A stretch of 64,000 nucleotides of DNA from NCBI GenBank assembly GCA_947500135.1, contig CANMQX010000003.1, positions 310,001-374,000 of the forward strand. Direction: 5' to 3'. A program made the position numbers and the translations under genes. Under the pieces are notes generated by a model. It searched no databases and was not told the DNA's origin. It saw nothing but the letters and a program-made list of their open reading frames with translations. The stretch is from an uncultured Paracoccaceae bacterium. GTDB lineage: Bacteria; Pseudomonadota; Alphaproteobacteria; Rhodobacterales; Rhodobacteraceae. The first letter of the stretch is position 1. Every line of letters starts with the position of its first letter. Below, one piece after another: positions 44,711 through 52,556 of this stretch.

Positions 44711-45763
44711 TCAACGACGGATTGCTGCAAAAAGCAATGGTGCCGCCGCGATCACGCAGGTGATGCGAATGATATGCATAACTGAAACATAGGCAACATC
44801 CTGTTGCATCGCCAAGGTCAGCAGCGACATTTCTGTCAGACCGCCCGGTGAATAGGCCAGAAACGCCTGCGCCAATGGCAACCCGCTTAACCACGCAACA
44901 GCAGCGGCCGCGACGACTGTGATCAGCAGCATCCCCAGTGACGCGATTGCCGCCAATGACAAGTCGCGGCGCACCTCCGCGATCGTTGCCCCGGCAAAGC
45001 GGGTTCCGATAATCGTACCCATGGTCACCTGTGCGGCGATAACAAATAACGTGGGTGGGGCAACCGTGACCCATCCGGCCACATGCGCAATACCGCTCAG
45101 GATCATGGGGCCGAAAACCGGGGCGGCAGGCAGCCGTGCCAACTTGCCAAGCCATGCGCCAAATAGGGCGCAGGCCCCGAGGATCAGATAATCCGCAACG
45201 CTCAACGCATCCATAGCCACCCAGTTCGCCGCACCCCTGCTGCCGCTCGACACACCCAGAAACAGGCCAAAGAACAGGGCGACAAAGACAATGACCACCA
45301 AAATGCGGGCGGCATGTGCCAGTGCGATCCGCCGCTCATCGCCACCGGCAGCACCACCAATGATCAGCATCTCATTCAAACCACCCGGCACAGCAGAAAA
45401 ATAAGCAGTGACGGGATCATATCCGCCAACACGGCGATAAACGGTGTAAGATACAGCAGCAGCGCAGATCAGAAACACAGGCAATAAGATCAGGGTTGGA
45501 ATCCACGCCGTCAACTGCCCCAAAATCTCTGCCGTAACAGCAGAGCCAAGCATCACACCAATCACCGGAATAACATAAGGGCGCAGCCGATTTGGGGCGC
45601 TGACCGGCGCGCGCAACATGGCGGCAATGGTATTGCCGATCATCGGACCCAGCATCCAGGGCAAGGGCAGACCCGCGAAATAGGCCGTCACGCCACAGAT
45701 CAGCCCAATCGCAATTGCAATAACCTGTTGCGCAACCGCTCCGGGCTCAGGCAGGTTCAGCAC
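44711..45763 (-). CDS. AbrB-family (PF05145-type) membrane protein
   Basis: The 350-residue product is an integral membrane protein with about ten helices and an internal duplication: LPLPWMLGPMIGNTIAAMLR in the first half and LPAAPVFGPMILSGIAHVAG in the second. This matches the family named AbrB (also called ammonia monooxygenase-like), which is unrelated to the DNA-binding AbrB. Function is uncertain; transport is inferred. Start is GTG 45763. It converges on gyrB without any gap. Confidence 0.82.
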   Translation of the reverse strand: MLNLPEPGAVAQQVIAIAIGLICGVTAYFAGLPLPWMLGPMIGNTIAAMLRAPVSAPNRLRPYVIPVIGVMLGSAVTAEILGQLTAWIPTLILLPVFLICAAAVSYTVYRRVGGYDPVTAYFSAVPGGLNEMLIIGGAAGGDERRIALAHAARILVVIVFVALFFGLFLGVSSGSRGAANWVAMDALSVADYLILGACALFGAWLGKLARLPAAPVFGPMILSGIAHVAGWVTVAPPTLFVIAAQVTMGTIIGTRFAGATIAEVRRDLSLAAIASLGMLLITVVAAAAVAWLSGLPLAQAFLAYSPGGLTEMSLLTLAMQQDVAYVSVMHIIRITCVIAAAPLLFAAIRR

Positions 45764-45913
45764 ACGTAACCTTCGCCGGATCGGGCAATCATATTCAAAA
45801 AATCAGAAGGGTTCTTTTGGGGGGTCAACAACATGCGCGCACCATGGGCGCGACAGTGCAGATCGTCAACGGCGGGATCGCCAGACATCAACGTGACGCC
45901 TGGCGATAGGTCA

Positions 45914-46180
45914 TTAGTACCGGTGCAGCATGATCGGATCGATATGCACCCTGTGATGCGTATCCGGCTGCAATCCCAAATCCGCCCGCAGATGATCCGA
46001 CAGGCGGTCAACACCAGGCTGTTTCACCAGCTTGGGGAAGGTCCCGCTGTCTGGCGGATGCTGCTTGCGAAACAGCCTTGCTGCAACAGCCAGCAAGACC
46101 CGGCGCAGACCGAAGTTTGCAACCAGTTCATCGACAACGGCACCCAACGGTTGCGGGGTTTTCATCGGCAAAGCGTTCAT
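45914..46180 (-). CDS. Small basic protein of unknown function
   Basis: The 88-residue product has a helical N-terminus (PLGAVVDELVANFGLRRVLLAVAARLF) and a terminal motif RLSDHLRADLGLQPD that I associate with small Rhodobacteraceae proteins in which an SDHLRxDIGL-like ending is common. No signal peptide, membrane span or catalytic motif is visible. An in-frame ATG at 46165 is an alternative start. The 46 residues nearest the C-terminus are rich in His and Arg. It stands alone upstream of the AbrB-family gene. Confidence 0.6.
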   Translation of the reverse strand: MNALPMKTPQPLGAVVDELVANFGLRRVLLAVAARLFRKQHPPDSGTFPKLVKQPGVDRLSDHLRADLGLQPDTHHRVHIDPIMLHRY

Positions 46181-46538
46181 GATTTTACCATTTCCGCAGA
46201 TACACTGCGGCCTTTCATTTAAGGGTTGGTGTTTGACAAACGCGGACGCAGACAGACTGCGGGCGTGTCGATCAAACGGGTTTTAAAGTTGGTGGGTTTT
46301 GGTCGCCTTAGCGACCGGAGGCGGCTAGCAGGTTCGACTACCTGCAGGTGACAAGGTCACCGCTGCCAAGGTCGGAAGGCCCCAGAGGAAGGTAAAATTG
46401 CGCTGAAAAGTCATCGTCACCCTCCTTTAGCTCATGTGGTCCGACACGCGCAGTCATACAGCGCGTTGGTTAAAAAGCAAACAACTTTACGCAAGGAAAA
46501 GCCGACGTGGCGAAGTTGCCACGCTGGCAACCCAAAAG
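46181..46538. other. Intergenic region containing a candidate structured RNA
   Basis: 358 bases between the small protein gene and the NUDIX gene. No credible reading frame. The left part has a TTGACA at 46233-46238; the middle holds the hairpin cluster described separately; the right part contains an inverted repeat ACGCGC / GCGCGT (around 46446-46467). Confidence 0.6.
46301..46381 (+). ncRNA. Candidate structured RNA with three-way junction (class unknown)
   Basis: Four stems follow one another: GGTCGC-CTTA-GCGACC (46301-46316); a closing stem GGCGGC (46320-46325) with GCTGCC (46362-46367); inside it hairpins GCAGGT / ACCTGC (46328-46345) and GGTGAC-AAG-GTCACC (46347-46361); then GGTC-GGAA-GGCC with a GNRA loop (46370-46381). 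Two stems rely on G-U pairs that would be A-C mismatches on the other strand, so the + strand is favoured. I tried to match SRP RNA, tmRNA, 6S RNA, RNase P and common riboswitches without success. The TTGACA near 46233 could be part of its promoter. Confidence 0.5.
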
Positions 46539-46949
46539 CTAGCGCGCGTCGGAAAGCGCGCGTGTGGCAAACTCCAGATAAATCGGGTCTGACAGCTCCT
46601 GCAAATCGCGCATTTCTTCCAACGTAACCCAGCGCAGTTCGGAATGCTCGTGATTGGCCAAAACGGGCGCGCCGCCATCCCAGCTCCGCACGACAAAGAA
46701 ATGATAAGTTGGCGGGTGCGTCAGCCCAAGCGCGCGATCCACCATCCGATCCAGAAACACTGGATCAATTGGGCGTAACGCAATTTCTTCGGTCATTTCG
46801 CGGGCAAGCGCATCGGTCAACGCCTCACCATCCTCAACATGGCCACCGACAAAATCCCAGCAATTGGGATAGGCCGCCTTATGCGGCGCGCGTCTTCCCA
46901 TCAATACTTTGTCGCCATCGACCAGAATAGCGATGGCGATATCAGGCAC
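46539..46949 (-). CDS. NUDIX hydrolase
   Basis: The 136-residue protein has an intact NUDIX box GHVEDGEALTDALAREMTEEIAL near residues 36-58 (shown here as G-x5-E-x7-REMTEE). It hydrolyses a nucleoside-diphosphate derivative; the substrate is unknown. The N-terminus DIAIAILVDGDKVLMGRRAP resembles MutT-like members, so an 8-oxo-dGTPase role is possible. GTG 46949 overlaps the trhO stop (TAGTG). Confidence 0.88.
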   Translation of the reverse strand: MPDIAIAILVDGDKVLMGRRAPHKAAYPNCWDFVGGHVEDGEALTDALAREMTEEIALRPIDPVFLDRMVDRALGLTHPPTYHFFVVRSWDGGAPVLANHEHSELRWVTLEEMRDLQELSDPIYLEFATRALSDAR

Positions 46950-47854
46950 TAAAGCCCACCGATGTGATGCGTGCCGCGTTGTTTGGCTAGGGCAATCTGC
47001 TTTTGACGTTCTCGGAACCGGCCTTTGTCGGCATCCGAGGTTTCATTCACGCATTGATGACAAGCCACGCCCTCTTCGTAAGCCGGATGGTTACGATCTT
47101 CGGGAACGAGCGGGCGACGGCACGCATGGCACAGGATATGCGGCCCTTCTTCCAGCCCATGCCCGACACTTACCCGCGCATCAAAGACAAAGCATTCGCC
47201 ATCCCATTTGCTGTCTTCCGCAGGCACCTCTTCGAGGTATTTCAGGATACCACCTTTCAGGTGATACACATCCTCGACCCCTTGCCCCATCAGGTAATTC
47301 GTTGATTTCTCACAACGAATCCCACCTGTGCAGAACATCGCAACCCGCTTGTTGTGAAAACGATGCTTGTTTTCCTCCCACCAGGCGGGAAACTCACCAA
47401 AGCTTTTGGTTTCAGGATCAACCGCACCTTCAAAGGTGCCAATCGCTACCTCGTAATCATTGCGGGTATCGATCACGGCCACATCAGGCGCGCTGATCAG
47501 GTCATTCCAATCGGCAGGATCAACATAGTTGCCAACACGCGCCACCGGGTCCACATCCGGCTGACCCATCGTCACGATTTCCTTTTTCAACCGAACCTTC
47601 ATCCGGTGAAATGGCGGGGTCGTTGCGGTGCTTTCTTTCCACTCCAGATCGGCGCAACCGGGCAGGGCGCGGATATGGGCCAGCACCGCATCAATCCCCG
47701 CGCGATCACCCGCAATCGTGCCGTTGATGCCTTCGCTGGCGAGCAACAGGGTCCCACTGATCCCGCGTGATTTGCATAGGGTAAGCAATGGCCCTTGCAC
47801 TGCGGCGGGGTCATCAAATCGGGTAAAGTGGTAAAGGGCGGCAACAGTAAACAT
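46949..47854 (-). CDS. trhO: tRNA uridine-34 hydroxylase TrhO (rhodanese fold)
   Basis: The 301-residue protein matches the UPF0176/YceA family, now known as TrhO, which makes 5-hydroxyuridine at tRNA position 34. It has an N-terminal ferredoxin-like domain ([20 protein letters not shown]), a rhodanese domain with active-site loop [11 protein letters not shown] (Cys at about 173), and a C-terminal Cys-rich part ([17 protein letters not shown]). The nucleophilic cysteine is present. It is co-transcribed with the NUDIX gene. Confidence 0.92.
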   Translation of the reverse strand: MFTVAALYHFTRFDDPAAVQGPLLTLCKSRGISGTLLLASEGINGTIAGDRAGIDAVLAHIRALPGCADLEWKESTATTPPFHRMKVRLKKEIVTMGQPDVDPVARVGNYVDPADWNDLISAPDVAVIDTRNDYEVAIGTFEGAVDPETKSFGEFPAWWEENKHRFHNKRVAMFCTGGIRCEKSTNYLMGQGVEDVYHLKGGILKYLEEVPAEDSKWDGECFVFDARVSVGHGLEEGPHILCHACRRPLVPEDRNHPAYEEGVACHQCVNETSDADKGRFRERQKQIALAKQRGTHHIGGL

Positions 47855-47891
47855 GGGGGTCGATTTACGCCCGTCTGATCAAAGGGGCAAG

Positions 47892-49127
47892 TCAGGTCGC
47901 AGCGGCAATGGCCAAACCATCGGCCACGGCCGTAAACGCCTCAGCCCGTTCCAGTGCGGCATGCGGAAACATCGTGATCATCACATCCTCGACGACATGC
48001 AACAGGCTGGACCCGCCGACAAAGACGATCTTGCCAATCCGGTCGGGCGGGATATCGGCCATCGCCAATGTCTCTGCCGCACATGCCCGGATCTGCGCGG
48101 CATGATCGGCCAGCACAGCGCCCATCGCAGCCTCGGTCAACCGCGCCCAAAGTGCAGGTTCGACAACCCGCAGATCAATCCCCGCATCGTCGACATCCGG
48201 TTTGTTAAGGTGGATTTTCCCCGCTTCAACGGCAAAGGCGATATCGTGGCCCAGCTCCATCTCCAACACGGTTTTCAACCGGCCAAACAGGGCGGGATCA
48301 ATGCCAAGCTTGGCAAAATCGGCAGCCATGCGTCGATTTTCAGGCGTGTAAACAAACGGGATTTTTTGCCATGTCGCCAGATCGTTAAAGATCGCATTCG
48401 GCGCCACATGGCGACCTGATCCCAGCGCATTGCGGACTTCAGCACCGCGGCCAAGCAAAGGCATGACCTCGGCAATCGAAATCGACCGGTCAAAATCAGT
48501 CCCGCCCACGCGGACACCATGGCTGGCAATGATCCGGGTCGCGTCGCCATCGCGTTCAAAGACCGAAAAGTCTGACGTGCCCCCGCCAATATCCACGATC
48601 AGACCCAAGGCACCTTTGTCCAATGGACCACTGGCCAATGCCGCTGCCTCCGGCTCATACATGAACGAAACATCGCGATAGCCGGCAACCAAATAGGCCT
48701 CGCGCAAATCAACTTCGGCCTGCGCATTGCGCGCGGCATCCGTTGAATGAAAGCGGACTGGCCTGCCCGACAGAGCCACATCATAGGCCTGGCCCGTTTC
48801 GGCCTCTGCCCGTTCGCGCAGCATGCGCAGAAACCGGGCCACCACCTCGATCAAAGTCAACCGCTCATAAGCAATCTGCCGTTTCTCACGCATCAAAGGC
48901 GTGCCCAGCACGGATTTCAATGCACGCATGAACCGGCCCTCACGGCCATCAATCAGTGCGGCATTCGCAACCGATCCATAGGTCGTGACCTTGCGGTCAT
49001 AATCAAAGAACACGGATGTCGGCAGCGTCTTGCGCCCCGGCTCCACGTCGATCAAATGCGGACGCCCCGCGACCATCACCCCGGCCGCCGTGTTGGAGGT
49101 CCCAAAGTCGATACCCAAAATCGCCAT
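47892..49127 (-). CDS. HSP70-family protein (YegD-like)
   Basis: The 411-residue protein is a short HSP70/actin-fold ATPase: ILGIDFGTSNTAAGVMV at the N-terminus (phosphate 1), LIVDIGGGTSDFSVFERDGD (phosphate 2) and KIVFVGGSSLLHVVEDVMI (adenosine motif). It lacks the substrate-binding domain of DnaK and resembles E. coli YegD. Client and role are unknown. ATG 49127 or 49130 may start it, after an AGGAGG ribosome site. No DnaJ or GrpE gene is nearby. Confidence 0.85.
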   Translation of the reverse strand: MAILGIDFGTSNTAAGVMVAGRPHLIDVEPGRKTLPTSVFFDYDRKVTTYGSVANAALIDGREGRFMRALKSVLGTPLMREKRQIAYERLTLIEVVARFLRMLRERAEAETGQAYDVALSGRPVRFHSTDAARNAQAEVDLREAYLVAGYRDVSFMYEPEAAALASGPLDKGALGLIVDIGGGTSDFSVFERDGDATRIIASHGVRVGGTDFDRSISIAEVMPLLGRGAEVRNALGSGRHVAPNAIFNDLATWQKIPFVYTPENRRMAADFAKLGIDPALFGRLKTVLEMELGHDIAFAVEAGKIHLNKPDVDDAGIDLRVVEPALWARLTEAAMGAVLADHAAQIRACAAETLAMADIPPDRIGKIVFVGGSSLLHVVEDVMITMFPHAALERAEAFTAVADGLAIAAAT

Positions 49128-49188
49128 CATCGCCTCCTGTCATCATGTGAAAGGCGCGCCTTTTATGCAGAACACAGGTCACATGCAA

Positions 49189-49216
49189 CCCCGTCCCGGA
49201 CTTGATCCGGGACCTC
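49189..49216. repeat. Palindromic repeat, copy 1
   Basis: CCCC-GTCCCGG-acttgat-CCGGGAC-CTC, an inverted repeat of seven-base arms around a seven-base loop. Copy 2 at 50027-50054 has the same flanks. This is the common alphaproteobacterial intergenic palindrome type. It lies just upstream of the metallophosphoesterase gene. Confidence 0.8.
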
Positions 49217-49248
49217 CAACAGGTCAGCGTAGCAAGCAGGAGGCACAC

Positions 49249-50043
49249 ATGACCAAAATCATCTGGATGACTGACCCGCATTTCCAAAATGAAGGGCTGA
49301 TCGGCGACCTGAACCCGCGCACCCGGTTGGCGGCGGCGATCAACCATATGAACACGCATCACAGCGATGCGGATTTCATGGTGCTGACCGGTGACCTTGT
49401 CGGCGATGACATCGCAGGCGACTACACCCGGCTCGCCGATTACCTCGCGCAGTCGAAAATCCCGGTTTATCCAATGGTGGGCAACAATGATGACCGGGCG
49501 GGTTTCCGGGCGCATCTGACGCTGCCGGATGAGGCGATGGATGATTTCGTGCAATATAGTATCGAGACGTCTGACGCGTGTTTTCTCTGCCTGGATACGC
49601 ATATGACCGGGTCACATGCCGGGCAATTCTGTGCCGCGCGTCAGGCCTGGCTTCGGGACAAGCTGAGCAGCAACACACCGACCTACATCTTCATGCACCA
49701 CCCGCCCATGGCGCTGAACCTGCCGTCACAAGACACGATAAAGCTGCAAGAGGATGAAGCATTCCTTGATATCATTCGCACCCATGGCAACGTCAGACAC
49801 CTGTTCATCGGGCATGTGCATCGACCAACATGCGGCACAATCACGGGCATCCCCTTTGCGACATTGGGCGCGCTATCTTTTCAAGCACCCGCACCAAACC
49901 CTGCCTGGGATTGGGACAGCTTCGTGCCAGCAAAGGAAGCACCGCATTACGGTGTCCTTTACATCGAAAACAGCGATGTGACCCTGCAACATACCCAATT
50001 CTGCAACTACGCGCACGGCATTGAAACCCCGTCCCGGGCTTGA
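49249..50043 (+). CDS. Metallophosphoesterase (CpdA-like)
   Basis: The 264-residue protein carries all calcineurin-type motifs: WMTDPHF (D-x-H), LTGDLVGDD, MVGNNDDR, FMHHPPMA and FIGHVHRP, so a dimetal phosphoesterase is expected. Cyclic-nucleotide phosphodiesterase (CpdA-like) is the closest functional guess. ATG 49249 follows an AGCAGGAGGC ribosome site. The last codons and the stop lie within a palindromic repeat (50027-50054), so the natural C-terminus may have been replaced by the repeat. Confidence 0.88.
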   Translation: MTKIIWMTDPHFQNEGLIGDLNPRTRLAAAINHMNTHHSDADFMVLTGDLVGDDIAGDYTRLADYLAQSKIPVYPMVGNNDDRAGFRAHLTLPDEAMDDFVQYSIETSDACFLCLDTHMTGSHAGQFCAARQAWLRDKLSSNTPTYIFMHHPPMALNLPSQDTIKLQEDEAFLDIIRTHGNVRHLFIGHVHRPTCGTITGIPFATLGALSFQAPAPNPAWDWDSFVPAKEAPHYGVLYIENSDVTLQHTQFCNYAHGIETPSRA

Positions 50044-50054
50044 CCCGGGACCTC
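50027..50054. repeat. Palindromic repeat, copy 2 (contains a stop codon)
   Basis: CCCC-GTCCCGG-gcttgac-CCGGGAC-CTC, the same family as 49189-49216. The reading frame of the metallophosphoesterase runs into it and ends at 50043 with residues ETPSRA. Confidence 0.85.
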
Positions 50055-50075
50055 ACCACCAGCCTCGACCACGAG

Positions 50076-50096
50076 GCGCCGGATCAGGTCCGGCGC
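50076..50096. repeat. Third palindrome, related type
   Basis: GCGCCGGA-TCAGG-TCCGGCGC, eight-base arms around a five-base loop, 22 bases after copy 2. Together they form a terminator-like or mobile palindrome cluster downstream of the metallophosphoesterase. Confidence 0.7.
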
Positions 50097-50135
50097 GCGC
50101 TTCACTCTTCCCCGATGCCGCGCTAACAAGCACCC

Positions 50136-50669
50136 ATGCAACGTGTTATGATCTGTGGTCAGCCGGGTTCCGGCAAAAGTACGCTCGCCCGGATCATGGG
50201 CGACCGGCTGGGGTTGCCCGTCTATCACATGGACCAAATCCACTGGACACCCGGCTGGGTCGAACGGCCCAAGGCAGAAAAGACGCCGCTTGTGCTTGAT
50301 ATTATCGGTCAGGACGCCTGGGTCTTCGAAGGCGGGCATTCCGCGACCTATGCTGATCGCGTCGCACGGGCGGATACATTCATCTGGCTCGATTTGCCCG
50401 TGTCATTGCGATTTTTCCGTGTGGTCTGGCGGACGATCCGGGACCACGGCAAGGTCCGGCCTGATATGGCGCCCGATTGCCCAGAAGGATTTCATGGGGA
50501 AACATGGGCCTTTTGGAAATGGATCTGGCAAACCAGAACCAGCGCCCGTGCCAAGCTCGCCGCAATCGCAGATAACCCGGGCCACCTGACCATCCACCAT
50601 CTACAATCACGCTCGCAGGTGGCCGCATTCATTGCTAACCTGCCCATAAAACAGGAGGCCCAGCCATGA
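50136..50669 (+). CDS. P-loop kinase-like protein (adenylate-kinase/topology-modulation type)
   Basis: The 177-residue protein has Walker A GQPGSGKSTLAR at residues 8-19, then HMDQIHWTPGW and WVFEGGHSATYADRVARADT, a pattern of small AAA-type NTPases annotated as DNA topology modulation proteins or adenylate kinase-like. The Trp-rich segment WAFWKWIWQTR is also typical. Substrate is unknown. Its stop overlaps the ATG of the nicotinamidase gene. Confidence 0.82.
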   Translation: MQRVMICGQPGSGKSTLARIMGDRLGLPVYHMDQIHWTPGWVERPKAEKTPLVLDIIGQDAWVFEGGHSATYADRVARADTFIWLDLPVSLRFFRVVWRTIRDHGKVRPDMAPDCPEGFHGETWAFWKWIWQTRTSARAKLAAIADNPGHLTIHHLQSRSQVAAFIANLPIKQEAQP

Positions 50670-51259
50670 CCCACGCCCTACTCGTCATTGATGTGCAAAA
50701 CGACTTTTGCCCGGGCGGCGCCTTGGCCGTGACGGGTGGCGACGAAATTGTCCTTGGCATCAACGCCGCGATGACTGATTTTGATGCGGTAATCCTGACA
50801 CAAGATTGGCACCCGGCGGGGCATTCCTCATTCGCCTCCACCCATGATGCAGACCCGATGAGCATGATGGACATGCCCTACGGCCCACAGGTGCTTTGGC
50901 CCGATCACTGCATTCAGGGGTCGATTGGCGCACAGTTGCACGCCGATCTGACGACAGACCGGGCCGACCTGATCATCCGCAAAGGATACAACCCCGCAAT
51001 CGACAGCTACTCCGCGTTTTTCGAGAATGACAAAACGACACCAACAGGGTTGGAGGGGTATTTGCGCACACGCGGGATCGATACATTGACATTGGTGGGG
51101 CTGGCGACTGATTTCTGCGTCAACTACTCGGCAGTGGATGCCGCCAGGCTGGGGTTTAAAACCAACGTGAACATGGATCTGTGCCGGGCGATTGATTTTG
51201 ACGGGTCACTTGATGCCGCCAAAGCTGGGATGCACGATGCTGGGGTAACGCTGGGCTAG
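50666..51259 (+). CDS. pncA: Nicotinamidase/pyrazinamidase PncA
   Basis: The 197-residue enzyme converts nicotinamide to nicotinic acid for NAD salvage. Catalytic Asp is in LLVIDVQNDFCPGG, metal ligands in DWHPAGHSSF, the lysine in IIRKGYNPAIDSYSAF, and the nucleophilic Cys in VGLATDFCVNYSAVDA. All key residues are visible. An ATGA overlap couples it to the P-loop gene; it overlaps the convergent DMT transporter by four bases. Confidence 0.95.
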   Translation: MTHALLVIDVQNDFCPGGALAVTGGDEIVLGINAAMTDFDAVILTQDWHPAGHSSFASTHDADPMSMMDMPYGPQVLWPDHCIQGSIGAQLHADLTTDRADLIIRKGYNPAIDSYSAFFENDKTTPTGLEGYLRTRGIDTLTLVGLATDFCVNYSAVDAARLGFKTNVNMDLCRAIDFDGSLDAAKAGMHDAGVTLG

Positions 51260-52110
51260 CGCCCGCGCCCTGCAAACCAAACCGACGATACGCCCGCCAC
51301 CATGATAATGGTAAGCCCGACAAGGCTGGTCCCATCCGGCCACTGGCCGAACACGGCCCAGCCAATGATCATCGCGGCCAGAAGCTGACTATAGATCAAC
51401 GGCGCAATCACCCCGGCCGGGGTCGTGCGATTGACCAACACCAGCAACAGGTTGCCCGCAGCCGACCCAAGGGCAGAGAGCGTGATCAACCCCATCACCG
51501 GTGCCGTAAACGCGGGCACTGCAACAACGGCAAACGGGGCCAGCATGACAGCACCAATGGCCAGTTGCGACAGCAACAAAAACCGGGGGCGAAACCCACC
51601 CGCCAACCAGCGTGTGGCGACCAGATACGCACCATGAAAACAACCAGCCAGAATGGCAAAACCCATACCGGACGTCATGCCAAAGCCGGGGCGAACCACC
51701 AGCAGGACACCGGCAAAGCTGACAAGCAACAGCAAGGTCCGCAGCGGCGTAATCCGCTCGCCCAGCAGCAACGCCGAAAGCAGATAGGACACCACCGGCC
51801 CAACAAAGAAACCGCCAAACACATTGGCCATCGGCTCGGTTTTCAGGGCGGTCAGGATACACACGATCCCACCAACGATCAGGGCCGTGCGCAAATACAA
51901 GCGCCAATCCGCGAATTGCCGCAACTCGGCAAGGCGCAATCCGCAAAACGGTGCCAGCAACACGGCGGCAAGGGCAAAGCGTGTCCAGGCCACAAACACC
52001 TGCGGAAAACCGGCACCTGTCAACACTGTCGCCGCCGCATCACCGCCGACGATCATGAACATCGCCGCGGCCACCATCGCGACAGTCTGTATGGAAAATC
52101 CGCCGGTCAC
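51256..52110 (-). CDS. DMT-family (EamA) transporter
   Basis: The 284-residue protein has ten hydrophobic helices in two EamA repeats: YLLSALLLGERITPLRTLLL closes repeat one, and IYSQLLAAMIIGWAVFGQWP closes repeat two. These exporters handle metabolites or amino acids; the substrate is unknown. It converges on pncA. The start is divergent from the riboswitch-controlled dadA-like gene. Confidence 0.88.
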   Translation of the reverse strand: MTGGFSIQTVAMVAAAMFMIVGGDAAATVLTGAGFPQVFVAWTRFALAAVLLAPFCGLRLAELRQFADWRLYLRTALIVGGIVCILTALKTEPMANVFGGFFVGPVVSYLLSALLLGERITPLRTLLLLVSFAGVLLVVRPGFGMTSGMGFAILAGCFHGAYLVATRWLAGGFRPRFLLLSQLAIGAVMLAPFAVVAVPAFTAPVMGLITLSALGSAAGNLLLVLVNRTTPAGVIAPLIYSQLLAAMIIGWAVFGQWPDGTSLVGLTIIMVAGVSSVWFAGRGR

Positions 52111-52346
52111 ATCGCCCTCATATGCTGACCGGCGTACCAGTCACTCAACCCTCGCACCCTCTATTGAATTCGCGGGAAAGAGTGAAGGCTAAGGGGAACA
52201 AACAAAGCCCCGCAGGTAAAACTGCAAACCGCCGTTTGTGGGGTCCCGACCGAAACGGGGGATAGCAAAATGCTGTTGTCGTGCCGCATAGATTTCTGTT
52301 GCTTTATACAGCAACTCGTCTAAAGGGTTTCCAATAGGAAACACGC

Positions 52347-52523
52347 CAACCGGGAGAGAACGGCCCGATTCGCAAACGACCGTCGCCGAAGGAGCAACCG
52401 CCCCGGTCACTCTCAGGCAAAAGGACCGGTTGGGGTGCAACACGCCGCAGAGTGGCCCGCAAGGCCCGCCGGAGGAGCAAGCCGCGATAGCGGTGAATCT
52501 CTCAGGCTCAAACACGGTGGGGG
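52347..52523 (+). ncRNA. Tandem glycine riboswitch
   Basis: Two glycine aptamers are readable. The first (about 52350-52434) has CGGGAGAG, GCCGAAGGAGCAA and the closing CACTCTCAGGCAAAAGGACCG. The second (about 52445-52523) has GCAGAGTGG, GCCGGAGGAGCAAG and AATCTCTCAGGCTCAAACAC. These are the conserved cores of the gcvT-type motif. The second aptamer ends about 25 bases from the ribosome site of the dadA-like gene, with GCGCGCAAGCGC between, suggesting control near translation initiation. Confidence 0.93.
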
Positions 52524-52556
52524 CAGCGCGCAAGCGCAAATGGTTAGGAGATGACC

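Noticed and set aside
45757..46014. 85-codon minus-strand frame overlapping the small protein gene
   Set aside because: It is rich in Cys, Ile and Arg without a sensible pattern and overlaps the better-supported frame 45914-46180.
46328..46345. Possible tRNA T-arm (GGTTCGACT) in the 46.3 kb gap
   Set aside because: The stem-loop geometry does not fit a seven-base T loop, and no acceptor, D or anticodon arms could be built around it.
52189..52539. 116-codon minus-strand frame over the glycine riboswitch
   Set aside because: It is the complement of the riboswitch and has no protein character beyond that.
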